DNA of 20,956 nt from an uncultured Faecalibacterium sp. Its GTDB lineage: Bacteria > Bacillota > Clostridia > Oscillospirales > Ruminococcaceae. The position numbers and the translations under genes were made by a program. Location of the stretch: positions 1 to 20,956 of the forward strand of contig CAAHET010000223.1 in NCBI GenBank assembly GCA_900772565.1, read 5' to 3'. Shown here one piece after another: positions 6,021 through 13,857 of this stretch. The number at the start of each line of letters is the position of its first letter. The stretch's first letter is position 1. The notes beneath the pieces are model-generated. The model did no database searches. It was not told the DNA's origin and saw nothing but the letters and a program-made list of their open reading frames with translations.

Positions 6021-7724
6021 ATGAGATTCGATCGTCGTATTTCGCGCCGCAGCTTCCTGGCAGCTGCCGGTGTTACCTCCGCAGCACTGGCTCTGACGGC
6101 CTGCGGCGGCTCTTCCAGCTCGGTGGCGGCTTCCTCCGCTTCCGGCACTGCCTCCTCTGCAGCTGGCACTGCACAGGGCGGCACCCTGAACATCATGCTG
6201 GAGACCGAGGTCCAGTCGCTGGACCCGCAGGTGGCCACCGACGGCACCTCCTTTGAGGTCATCGCAGACTACACCGACGGTCTGATGCAGATGGATGCAG
6301 ATGGCGCAGCAGTTCCCGCCATTGCAGAGACCTACGACATCAGCGAGGACGGCAAGACCTACACCTTCCACCTGCGCGATGCCAAGTGGTCCAACGGCGA
6401 GGCCGTTACCGCTGCCGACTTCGTGTTCGGCTGGCAGCGCGCTGTGGACCCCGCCACCGCTTCCGAGTATTCCTATATGCTGTCGGATATCGGTCAGGTG
6501 GTCAACGCTGCCGAGATCATTGCAGGCGAAAAGCCCGTCACCGATCTGGGCGTGACTGCTGTGGACGATAAGACGCTGGAAGTCCAGCTGAACGTTCCCG
6601 TCAGCTACTTCCTGAGCCTGATGTACTTCCCCACCTTCTATCCGGTCAACGAGGCGTTCTACAACACCTGCAAGGACACCTTCGGCACCAGCCCCGACAC
6701 GGTGCTGTCCAACGGTGCGTTCAAGCTGACCGACTACCAGCCCGCCGCAACCGCCTTTACGCTGGAAAAGAACCCCGATTACTACGATGCTGCTAAAGTC
6801 GCTCTGGATGGTCTGGCCTATCAGGTCATCAAGGACAGCCAGCAGGCACTGATGAGCTACCAGACCGGTGCTCTGGATATGACCCTGCTGAACGGCGAGC
6901 AGGTGGATCAGGTCAAGGATGACCCCGAATTTACCAGCGTGGGTGCCGGTTACCTGTGGTACATCAGCCCCAACATCGACGGTGTGCCGGATCTGGCCAA
7001 CGAGAACCTGCGCAAGGCCATCACCTTTGCACTGGATCGTGACGCCATTACCGGGGACGTGCTGAAGGATGGCTCTGCACCCTGCTACACCGCCGTTCCT
7101 CCGCAGTTCGCCACCGGCCCCGACGGCAGCGACTTCAGCGCCGACCAGACCAAGTTTGCAGAGTTCTGCGCTTATGACGCCGACAAGGCCAAGGAGTACT
7201 ACGAGCAGGCCAAGACCGAGCTGGGCAAGGACTCCTTCACCTTCAACATGGTGGTAGATGCCGACGATGCACCCCAGAAGGTGGCACAGGTCGTCAAGGA
7301 GCAGCTGGAGACCACGCTGGCAGGCTTTACCCTGAACCTGACCGTGGAGCCCAAGAAGCAGCGCGTGCAGGATATGCAGGACGGCAACTTTGAGATCGGC
7401 CTGACCCGCTGGGGACCCGACTACGCCGACCCCATGACCTATCTGGGCATGTGGGTGACCGGCAACTCCAACAACTACGGTCTGTGGAGCGATGCCGACT
7501 ACGATGCCATCATTGACGAGTGCACCACCGGCGATCTGTGCACCGACCCCGAGGGCCGCTGGGCTGCCCTGTACGAGGCCGAGCAGATCGTTCTGGAGCA
7601 GGCGGTCATCTTCCCGCTGTACGGCCAGTGCAATGCCGAGATGGTCTCCTCTGCCGTTACCGGCGTAGAGTTCCACCCTGTGGCACTGAACCGCGTGTAC
7701 AAGAACGCCACCAAGAGCGAGTAA
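6021..7724 (+). CDS. oppA: Oligopeptide ABC transporter substrate-binding lipoprotein (SBP_bac_5, OppA-like)
   Basis: A 567-residue extracellular peptide-binding protein of the family 5 solute receptors. The signal region has a twin-arginine-like SRRSFLAAAG (residues 8-17), a hydrophobic stretch and a lipobox LTAC with Cys28 as the lipidation site. A Ser/Ala-rich flexible tether then leads into GGTLNIMLETEVQSLDPQ, the family's usual start. Typical motifs follow: TYTFHLRDAKWSNGEAVTA, NGAFKL and FALDRDAI. The C-terminal half includes RWGPDYADPMTYL. It delivers captured peptides to the OppBCDF importer encoded next. The ATG at 6021 follows GAGAGGGG. Being first in the operon and followed by a hairpin that would trim read-through, it should be made in excess over the membrane parts, as is usual for binding proteins. 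Peptide preference is unknown, and a Dpp-like role cannot be excluded. Confidence 0.93.
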   Translation: MRFDRRISRRSFLAAAGVTSAALALTACGGSSSSVAASSASGTASSAAGTAQGGTLNIMLETEVQSLDPQVATDGTSFEVIADYTDGLMQMDADGAAVPAIAETYDISEDGKTYTFHLRDAKWSNGEAVTAADFVFGWQRAVDPATASEYSYMLSDIGQVVNAAEIIAGEKPVTDLGVTAVDDKTLEVQLNVPVSYFLSLMYFPTFYPVNEAFYNTCKDTFGTSPDTVLSNGAFKLTDYQPAATAFTLEKNPDYYDAAKVALDGLAYQVIKDSQQALMSYQTGALDMTLLNGEQVDQVKDDPEFTSVGAGYLWYISPNIDGVPDLANENLRKAITFALDRDAITGDVLKDGSAPCYTAVPPQFATGPDGSDFSADQTKFAEFCAYDADKAKEYYEQAKTELGKDSFTFNMVVDADDAPQKVAQVVKEQLETTLAGFTLNLTVEPKKQRVQDMQDGNFEIGLTRWGPDYADPMTYLGMWVTGNSNNYGLWSDADYDAIIDECTTGDLCTDPEGRWAALYEAEQIVLEQAVIFPLYGQCNAEMVSSAVTGVEFHPVALNRVYKNATKSE

Positions 7725-7745
7725 AACTGAAAGCACACTGAACAA

Positions 7746-7786
7746 GGCCGCACAGTGGCCCGCAAAGAGCCACTGTGCGCCTTTTT
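7746..7786 (+). terminator. Intra-operon terminator/processing hairpin between oppA and oppB
   Basis: GCACAGTGGC (7750-7759) pairs perfectly with GCCACTGTGC (7769-7778), extended by the C-G pair 7749/7779, and is followed by CTTTTTGG. With no clear promoter before oppB, partial read-through is likely, giving more binding protein than permease. Confidence 0.75.
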
Positions 7787-7859
7787 GGCATTGTGCCTGT
7801 CCGCGGCAGACGAACGACTGACCGCGAGATCCCGGAAGGAAAAAGGGGGTCCACCCGAC

Positions 7860-8795
7860 GTGAAAAAATATACGCTCAAGCGAATCCTGACCTCGCTGTT
7901 CACGCTGCTGGCAATTTTGCTGGTGCTGTTTATCCTGATGCAGCTGATGCCCGGTTCGCCCTTTAATGATGAAAAACTGACGCCCGATATGCGGGCATCC
8001 CTGTATGCAAAGTACGGCCTTGACCAGCCCATCTATATCCAGTTCTTCCGCTATGTGGGCAATATGCTCCGGGGCGATCTGGGTGTCAGCTACAATATCT
8101 CCAAAAATACGCCCATCTCCCAGCTCATCCAGTCCCGTCTGCCCATCTCCATTCAGGTGGGCGGCATGGCGGTCACGCTGGGTGCCATCGTAGGTCTGGT
8201 GCTGGGCATCCTTGCCGCCTTAAAGCGGGATACCGTGGTGGACACCATTGCCACCATCATCTCGGTCATCGGCGTATCGGTGCCGTCCTATGTGTTCGCG
8301 CTGGCGCTGAGCTACACCTTCGGCTTCAAATTCCGCTGGTTCCCCATGCTGTTTTCCGCCAAGGACATCTTTGGCTCCAGCGTGCTGCCCAGTATCTCGC
8401 TTTCCATGTTCACTATGGCGTCCATCGCCCGCTTTACCCGCAGTGAGATGATCGAGGTGCTGGATTCCGATTATATGCTGCTGGCCGAGAGCAAGGGCAT
8501 TTCCGGCCCGGCGCTGATCTTCCGCCACGCGTTGCGCAACGCCCTGATCCCCATCATCACGGTGCTGGCACCGCTGATCGTGGACCTGATGACCGGCTCG
8601 CTGGTGGTGGAAAAGATCTTTGCCATCCCCGGTGTGGGCAGCCTGCTGGTGACGGCCATCCAGTCCAACGATTACAACGTGGTCATTGGTCTGAGCTTTA
8701 TCTACAGCGCCATGTACATTGGCATCATGCTGGTCGTTGACCTGCTGTACGGCATCATCGACCCGCGCATTCGTTTGGCAAAGGGGGACGACTAA
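7860..8795 (+). CDS. oppB: Oligopeptide ABC transporter permease OppB
   Basis: A 311-residue inner-membrane permease of the BPD_transp_1 family with six helices. The N-terminus KKYTLKRILTSLFTLLAILLVLFILMQLMPGSPF and the large first outside loop are typical of OppB/DppB. The ATPase-contact (EAA) loop is ESKGISGPALIFRHALRNALIP. I chose the GTG at 7860, which follows an AAAGGGGG run and gives the family's normal length and N-terminus. The in-frame ATG at 7755 lies inside the upstream hairpin, would add 35 unrelated residues and has no ribosome-binding site. The stop codon is immediately followed by the oppC ATG. Confidence 0.92.
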   Translation: MKKYTLKRILTSLFTLLAILLVLFILMQLMPGSPFNDEKLTPDMRASLYAKYGLDQPIYIQFFRYVGNMLRGDLGVSYNISKNTPISQLIQSRLPISIQVGGMAVTLGAIVGLVLGILAALKRDTVVDTIATIISVIGVSVPSYVFALALSYTFGFKFRWFPMLFSAKDIFGSSVLPSISLSMFTMASIARFTRSEMIEVLDSDYMLLAESKGISGPALIFRHALRNALIPIITVLAPLIVDLMTGSLVVEKIFAIPGVGSLLVTAIQSNDYNVVIGLSFIYSAMYIGIMLVVDLLYGIIDPRIRLAKGDD

Positions 8796-9899
8796 ATGGC
8801 AGAAAAAGCGATCCGGCTGGGCGGCGAATCCACCGCCGATGCCATTGTCAGCGCTGTGGATGCAATGTACACGGAGCACACCTTTGCAGAAAAGGATTTT
8901 GCCCTCAAGCACAACGAGGACGAGATCAGCGTGGATACCAACTTTGCGGCGCAGAACTTCTGGAAGGAAGCGCTCATCCGCTTTTTCAATAAAAAGAGCG
9001 CCGTGCTGGGGCTTGTCCTCATCGTGGTCATCGTGCTGCTGGCCGTATTTGGCCCGGGCATGAACAGCTACACCTACTCCGGGCAGGATCTGAGCCAGAA
9101 AAACTTTGCGCCCCGCGTGCCGGGCATTGAACAGTTCGGCATTCTGGACGGCAGCGAGAAGATGAGCACCACCACTGGCACCAAGGTGACCAACGCCTAT
9201 CAGGAAAAAGACAAGCCGGACGTCTACTACTGGTTCGGCAGCGACCTGTACGGCCGCGACATCTGGACCCGTACATGGGAGGGCGCCCGCGTCTCGCTGA
9301 TCATCGCGGTGGCTGCTGCGATCATTGATATGCTCATCGGCATGAGCTACGGCCTGATCTCGGGCTACTTTGGCGGCAGGGTGGATATGGTGATGCAGCG
9401 CTTTCTGGAAGTGGCCAACGGCATCCCCCGGCTGGTCATCGTCACGCTGCTGCTGCTGGTATTGCAGCCCGGCATGGTGACCATCATCTTTGCTTTGATG
9501 CTGACCGAGTGGGTGGGCATGAGCCGTATCGCCCGCGCCGAGATGCTCAAGCTGAAGGATCAGGAGTTCGTTCTGGCGTCCCGCACGCTGGGTGCAGGCA
9601 GCTTCTTCATCATCTTCAAGGAAGTGCTGCCCAACATCATCGGACCCATCATCACGCAGGTCATGTTCAGCATCCCGACTGCCATCTTCACCGAGGCGTT
9701 CCTCTCCTTTGTGGGTCTGGGCATCCCGGTGCCGCAGTGCTCGCTGGGGTCTCTGATCAGCGAGCTGTACAACAGCTTCACCACCCACCCCTACCAGATC
9801 ATCCCGCCTATCGTGGTCATGAGCCTGCTGATGCTCAGCTTCAACCTTGTGGCGGACGGCCTGCGCGAGGCGCTGGACCCCAAGATGAAGAGTATGTAA
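8796..9899 (+). CDS. oppC: Oligopeptide ABC transporter permease OppC
   Basis: A 367-residue second permease of the importer. The first 60 or so residues are cytosolic and hydrophilic. They are followed by WKEALIRFFNKKSAVLGL and TM1, then an extended outside segment (about residues 90-150) containing WFGSDLYGRDIWTR, a hallmark of the OppC/DppC family, and then five more helices. The EAA loop reads ASRTLGAGSFFIIFKEVLPNIIGP. It is longer than E. coli OppC (about 300) because of the N-terminal extension and the insertion after TM1, as is common in clostridial members. The start codon directly abuts the oppB stop with AAGGGGG just before it, so translation is coupled. Confidence 0.93.
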   Translation: MAEKAIRLGGESTADAIVSAVDAMYTEHTFAEKDFALKHNEDEISVDTNFAAQNFWKEALIRFFNKKSAVLGLVLIVVIVLLAVFGPGMNSYTYSGQDLSQKNFAPRVPGIEQFGILDGSEKMSTTTGTKVTNAYQEKDKPDVYYWFGSDLYGRDIWTRTWEGARVSLIIAVAAAIIDMLIGMSYGLISGYFGGRVDMVMQRFLEVANGIPRLVIVTLLLLVLQPGMVTIIFALMLTEWVGMSRIARAEMLKLKDQEFVLASRTLGAGSFFIIFKEVLPNIIGPIITQVMFSIPTAIFTEAFLSFVGLGIPVPQCSLGSLISELYNSFTTHPYQIIPPIVVMSLLMLSFNLVADGLREALDPKMKSM

Positions 9900-9912
9900 G
9901 GAGGAACACCCC

Positions 9913-11010
9913 ATGCCTGAAACAAAAAAAGAACAGGTCTTGTCGGTGCGAGACCTTGATATCACCTTTAAGACCACCGCAGGCCCGGTGCACGCCATCC
10001 GCGGCGTGAACATCGACCTGTACAAGGGCGAGACGGTTGCGCTGGTGGGCGAATCCGGTTCCGGCAAGTCCGTGACCATGAAAGCCGCCATGGGCATTCT
10101 GGCCAAGAACGCCACCGTGAACAGCGGCAGCATCCAGTTCAGCTACCACCACGCCGACGGCAGCCCGGAGACCGTGGACCTGCTGCAAAAGGACAAAAAG
10201 TGGATCCGCCGCCACATCAACGGCAAGCGCATTGCCATGGTGTTCCAGGACCCCATGACCAGCCTTGACCCCACCATGACCATCGGCAAGCAGATCATGG
10301 AGGGCATGCTCTGGCACTTCAAGATGCCCAAGGCGGAGGCCTACAAAAAGGCGCTGGAACTGCTGGAAGAGGTGGGCATCACCGATGCAGAAAAGCGGAT
10401 GAAAAACTACCCGCACCAGCTGTCCGGCGGTATGCGCCAGCGCGTGGTCATTGCCATTGCGCTCTCCTGCGACCCCGACCTGCTGATCTGTGACGAGCCT
10501 ACCACCGCGCTGGATGTGACCATTCAGGCAAAGATTCTGGAGCTGATCCGCCGCATCCAGAAGGAGCGCGGCATCTCGGTCATCTACATCACCCACGACC
10601 TTGGCGTTGTGGCAAAGGTGGCAGATTATGTGGATGTGATGTACGCCGGCAAGATCGTGGAGACCGGCACCATCGACGAGATCTTCTACGACCCCAAGCA
10701 CCCTTACACATGGGGTCTGCTGTCGGCCATGCCCGACCTTGACACCGCCGACGACCGTCTGTATACCATTCCCGGTTCGCCGCCGAATCTGCTGCACGAG
10801 AAGCCCGGCGATGCCTTTGCACCCCGCAACCGCTTTGCGCTGAACATCGATGACGAGATCGACCCGCCCATGTTCAAGATCAGCGATACCCACTATGCGG
10901 CGACATGGCTGCTGGACCCCCGCGCCCCCAAGGTGGAGATGCCGCCGGAGCTCAAGGAGCGCATTGCCCGCATGAAAGCAGAAGCAAAAAAGATCGAGGA
11001 GGCGGAATAA
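9913..11010 (+). CDS. oppD: Oligopeptide ABC transporter ATP-binding protein OppD
   Basis: A 365-residue cytosolic ATPase. Walker A is GESGSGKS (residues 46-53), the signature LSGGM (170-174) and Walker B LLICDEP with Asp194-Glu195. The oligopeptide/dipeptide transporter C-terminal domain starts at about residue 280 with PGSPPNLL. In many OppD/DppD proteins this tail has a Cys cluster that can hold an iron-sulfur centre. Here the matching stretch reads GDAFAPRNRFAL with no Cys, followed by SDTHYAATWLLDPRAPKVE, a form I associate with clostridial homologues. ATG at 9913 follows GGAGG at 8-nt spacing, 13 nt after oppC. It works as a heterodimer with OppF. Confidence 0.93.
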   Translation: MPETKKEQVLSVRDLDITFKTTAGPVHAIRGVNIDLYKGETVALVGESGSGKSVTMKAAMGILAKNATVNSGSIQFSYHHADGSPETVDLLQKDKKWIRRHINGKRIAMVFQDPMTSLDPTMTIGKQIMEGMLWHFKMPKAEAYKKALELLEEVGITDAEKRMKNYPHQLSGGMRQRVVIAIALSCDPDLLICDEPTTALDVTIQAKILELIRRIQKERGISVIYITHDLGVVAKVADYVDVMYAGKIVETGTIDEIFYDPKHPYTWGLLSAMPDLDTADDRLYTIPGSPPNLLHEKPGDAFAPRNRFALNIDDEIDPPMFKISDTHYAATWLLDPRAPKVEMPPELKERIARMKAEAKKIEEAE

Positions 11011-11943
11011 ATGGCAGCACAGAGCACGACCCCGCTGCTGAAGGTCGAGGGACTGAAGCAGTATTTCCGCGTCAACAAGAATTTTACGGTCAAGGCGGTG
11101 GATGATGTCAGTTTTGAGATCTACCCCGGCGAGACCTACGGTCTGGTGGGCGAGTCCGGCTCGGGCAAATCCACCATCGGCCGCAGCATCATCCGCCTGT
11201 ACGACCCCACTGCGGGCAAGATCACCTTTGACGGGCAGGATATCAGCGGCCGTCTGAGCCATGCCCAGAACAACACCCTGCGCACCCAGATGCAGATGAT
11301 CTTTCAGGATCCCATGGCATCTCTGAACCCCCGCAAGAAGGTGGAGGATATCATTGGCGAGGGTCTGGATATCCATCATCTATGCAAAACGCAGGCAGAG
11401 CGCCGCGAAAAGGTGGAAAAGATCCTTGCCAAGGTCGGCCTTGCCCCGGAGCACGCCGAGCGCTACCCCCACCAGTTCTCCGGCGGTCAGCGTCAGCGCG
11501 TGGGCATTGCCCGCGCCCTGATCATGAACCCCAAGCTCATCATCGCGGACGAGTGCATCTCGGCACTGGATGTGTCCATTCAGGCGCAGGTGGTCAACCT
11601 GATGAAGGATATCCAGCAGGAGACCGGCACGGCGTATCTGTTCATCGCCCACGACCTGTCCATGGTCAAGTATATCTCCGACCGCATCGGTGTGCTGCAT
11701 CTGGGGCATCTGCTGGAGACCGGTACCACCGAGGAGATCTTCGAGCACCCCATCCACCCCTATACCCGGAGCCTGCTGTCGGCCATTCCGCTGCCGAACC
11801 CGGTAGTCGAAAAGCGCCGCGTGGCCGAGACTTACGACTACGCCACTTCCGGCATCGACTATTCCAAGGGCACCAGCCACCATGTGGAGGGCAGCCACTA
11901 CGTCAAGTGCACGGATGAAGAATTTTCCAAGTGGTGTAAATAA
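11011..11943 (+). CDS. oppF: Oligopeptide ABC transporter ATP-binding protein OppF
   Basis: A 310-residue partner ATPase of OppD. Walker A is GESGSGKST (47-55), the signature FSGGQRQRVGIARAL starts at residue 156, and Walker B LIIADEC has Asp180-Glu181. The Pro usually following the catalytic Glu is Cys182 here, in DECISALDVSIQAQV. The C-terminal tail again lacks the Cys-rich cluster of classical OppF/DppF. It keeps only two spaced cysteines near the end (KCTDEEFSKWCK). The start codon abuts the oppD stop, with GAGGAGG inside oppD's last codons. Last gene of the operon. Confidence 0.93.
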   Translation: MAAQSTTPLLKVEGLKQYFRVNKNFTVKAVDDVSFEIYPGETYGLVGESGSGKSTIGRSIIRLYDPTAGKITFDGQDISGRLSHAQNNTLRTQMQMIFQDPMASLNPRKKVEDIIGEGLDIHHLCKTQAERREKVEKILAKVGLAPEHAERYPHQFSGGQRQRVGIARALIMNPKLIIADECISALDVSIQAQVVNLMKDIQQETGTAYLFIAHDLSMVKYISDRIGVLHLGHLLETGTTEEIFEHPIHPYTRSLLSAIPLPNPVVEKRRVAETYDYATSGIDYSKGTSHHVEGSHYVKCTDEEFSKWCK

Positions 11944-11984
11944 GACCTGACAGGTTGCAGAAAGCCGCCTGATTTCCCGACAAA

Positions 11985-12027
11985 CAGAACACCCCCGGCA
12001 GCGGTTGCAGCTGCCGGGGGTGTTCTG
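11985..12027. terminator. Bidirectional terminator between convergent oppF and the acetolactate-synthase-like gene
   Basis: An 18-bp perfect stem (11985-12002 with 12010-12027), very GC-rich in its inner part, with a 7-nt loop. There is no long T-run on plus and only TTTG on minus. Its position between convergent genes supports a shared terminator and 3'-end stabiliser. Confidence 0.8.
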
Positions 12028-12042
12028 CTATATGCGCAAGGC

Positions 12043-13701
12043 TCAGGTCTCGCTTTGCTGGTATACCTCCTTCAGGTGGGCAGAGAGCTTCATGTTTTCA
12101 CTGTAATCCACAGGGACTACGATCACGCTGGGCACCGTCTGCCGGAAGGCTTCTTCCAGCGTGGGGATCAGGTCGGCGGCTTTTTCCACCCGGTAGCCCT
12201 TGCAGTGCATGGCCTCGGCCAGCAGCTTGAAGTCCGGGTTTGTAAAGTCCACATAACAGTGCTCTCCGTCAAACTGCTCCTGCTCTTTCCATTTGATCAG
12301 ACCGTAGCTGCAATCCTCCCAGATCAGGGTGACAAAGGGCACTTTCTCGCGCACGGCGGTCTCCAGCTCCTGACTGTTCATCATAAAACCGCCGTCGCCG
12401 CACACCGCCAGCACCTTTTTGTCCGGGTTCAGCAGCTTGGCGGCAAAGGCACCGGGGATGGAAAAGCCCATGCTGGCAAAGCCGTTGGAGATCAGGCAGG
12501 TGTTGGGTGCGTAGCAGTCGTAGTGGCGTGCGATCCACATTTTGTGCGCGCCCACGTCACTGACAAGGATATCCTCCCGTCCCATCACCTTGCGCACATC
12601 CGCAAGGATGCGGGCAGGCTTCATGGGGCAGCTGTCGTCTGCCGCCATGGCGGCGTGCTCGGCCACCATGGTCTCGCGCAGCTTGAGCGCAAATTCCGGC
12701 TCGGTGTCCCGGCGGGCGCAGCGCAGGATCTCGTAAATGCTTTCGGAGATATCGCCCACTACCTCTACGGCGGGCTGATACCGCTTGTTTACATCTGCCG
12801 GGGCAGTGTCGATGTGCAGGATGGTCCTGTCCGCACGGGCGCCCCACTTGGCGGGAGCACACTCCACGATGTCATAGCCGATGGCAATGATAAGATCGGC
12901 ACGGTCGAACAGCTGATTCACATAGTCCTTCTGCGGGATGCCGATGGTCCACAGACTGTATTTGTCATCCATGGGGATGATGCCCTTGGCCATCATGGTG
13001 TTCACCACCGGGATGTGCAGCCGGTCGGCCAGCTCGGTAATGGCAGCGGCGGCATGGCCGCGCACCGCCCCGGCACCGGCCAGAATGACCGGGTTCTTTG
13101 CTTCGCTGATGAGCTGCCCGGCGGCGGCAATGTGGGTGGGGTCGGCGTAAAGCTCGTGCAGCTGCTGACGCTTGAGCGGCACAGCATCGGCGGGCATTTT
13201 GGCAATGTTCTGGGGCAGGTCGATGTGGGTGGCACCGGGCTTTCCTTTTTCGGCGTGCTTGAAGGCCAGCCGCACGATCTCGCCCACTGTGTCCGGCCGG
13301 ATGATTTGCTTGGAGCGCTTGGTGATGGGCTCGAACATGGCGGTCAGATCCAGATACTGGTGGCTGGTCAGCTGCATCCGGTCGGTGCCTACCTGACCGG
13401 TGATGGCAACCAGCGGTGCGCCGTCCAGATAGGCATCGGCTACGCCGGTAACAAGGTTGGTAGCACCGGGGCCAAGGGTGGAAAGGCACACGCCCGCCCG
13501 GCCGGTCAGACGGCCATAGACATCTGCCATAAAGGCAGCGCCCTGCTCGTGGCGCACCGGGATAAAGCGGATATGGCTGTCCCGGATGGCAAACATCAGG
13601 TCCAGCGTCTCCTCGCCGGGAATGCCGAACATTACATCTACGCCTTCTGCTTCCAGACAGTCCACCAGAACCTGTGCGGTAGTTTTAGTTTTTTCCTGCA
13701 T
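12043..13701 (-). CDS. Acetolactate-synthase-like thiamine diphosphate enzyme (large/catalytic subunit)
   Basis: A 552-residue ThDP-dependent enzyme of the acetohydroxyacid synthase family, which joins two pyruvates (or pyruvate and 2-oxobutyrate) towards branched-chain amino acids or acetoin. The N-terminal domain has FGIPGEE, the catalytic Glu52 in RHEQGAAFMADVYGRLTG, and LGPGATNLVTG. The middle domain follows (about residues 185-330). The C-terminal ThDP/Mg site reads GDGGFMMNSQELETA. No regulatory (IlvN-type) subunit or other ilv or als gene is adjacent, so biosynthetic, catabolic (AlsS-like) and other ThDP-lyase roles cannot be separated from sequence alone. ATG at 13701 follows TAGGAG by about 10 nt. 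A terminator-like hairpin lies in the 5' leader. Confidence 0.85.
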   Translation of the reverse strand: MQEKTKTTAQVLVDCLEAEGVDVMFGIPGEETLDLMFAIRDSHIRFIPVRHEQGAAFMADVYGRLTGRAGVCLSTLGPGATNLVTGVADAYLDGAPLVAITGQVGTDRMQLTSHQYLDLTAMFEPITKRSKQIIRPDTVGEIVRLAFKHAEKGKPGATHIDLPQNIAKMPADAVPLKRQQLHELYADPTHIAAAGQLISEAKNPVILAGAGAVRGHAAAAITELADRLHIPVVNTMMAKGIIPMDDKYSLWTIGIPQKDYVNQLFDRADLIIAIGYDIVECAPAKWGARADRTILHIDTAPADVNKRYQPAVEVVGDISESIYEILRCARRDTEPEFALKLRETMVAEHAAMAADDSCPMKPARILADVRKVMGREDILVSDVGAHKMWIARHYDCYAPNTCLISNGFASMGFSIPGAFAAKLLNPDKKVLAVCGDGGFMMNSQELETAVREKVPFVTLIWEDCSYGLIKWKEQEQFDGEHCYVDFTNPDFKLLAEAMHCKGYRVEKAADLIPTLEEAFRQTVPSVIVVPVDYSENMKLSAHLKEVYQQSET

Positions 13702-13731
13702 CTTGTAAATACTCCTATCATTTATAAAAAC

Positions 13732-13770
13732 AAAAAGGCAGCGCAGCCCACTGGGGCTACACTGCCTTTT
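13732..13770 (-). terminator. Hairpin plus T-run: terminator of the upstream synthase gene or attenuator of the acetolactate synthase
   Basis: On the minus strand, AAAAGGCAG...AGCCC pairs with GGGCT...CTGCCTTTT (small internal mismatches, 4-nt loop) and runs into TTTTTGTTTTT, a strong intrinsic terminator. It lies 31 nt before the acetolactate-synthase start and downstream of a plausible minus promoter, so it may also regulate that gene. Confidence 0.8.
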
Positions 13771-13779
13771 CCGGTTCTC

Positions 13780-13808
13780 ATTTTACCTTTTTTTGCAGAC
13801 TTCTACAA
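13780..13808 (-). promoter_or_regulatory. Possible promoter of the acetolactate-synthase-like gene, upstream of the hairpin
   Basis: On minus, TTGTAG (13803-13808), 17 bp and TAAAAT (13780-13785). Transcription would start just before the hairpin at 13732-13770. Confidence 0.45.
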
Positions 13809-13853
13809 GAGCCAATTTTCACAAAAAGTGTGGGACACAACGGTGGTTCTTGT
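13805..13853. repeat. Inverted repeat between the two minus-strand genes
   Basis: ACAAGAGCCA (13805-13814) and TGGTTCTTGT (13844-13853) pair at 9 of 10 positions. An inner CACA/TGTG pairing is possible. It begins 5 nt past the pseudouridine synthase stop and overlaps the -35 of the putative downstream promoter. Confidence 0.4.
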
Positions 13854-13857
13854 TTCG

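Noticed and set aside
5976..7745. Long open minus-strand frame opposite oppA, and similar ones opposite oppC, oppD, uvrA and tcyP
   Set aside because: These are antisense mirrors produced by GC-rich codon bias, with low-complexity His/Gly/Ala/Val-rich translations and no ribosome-binding sites or family motifs. The sense genes are all well supported.
13702..13857. T-box riboswitch before the acetolactate-synthase-like gene
   Set aside because: I looked for the conserved AGGGTGG-type T-box sequence and a specifier stem. The 156-nt leader contains neither.
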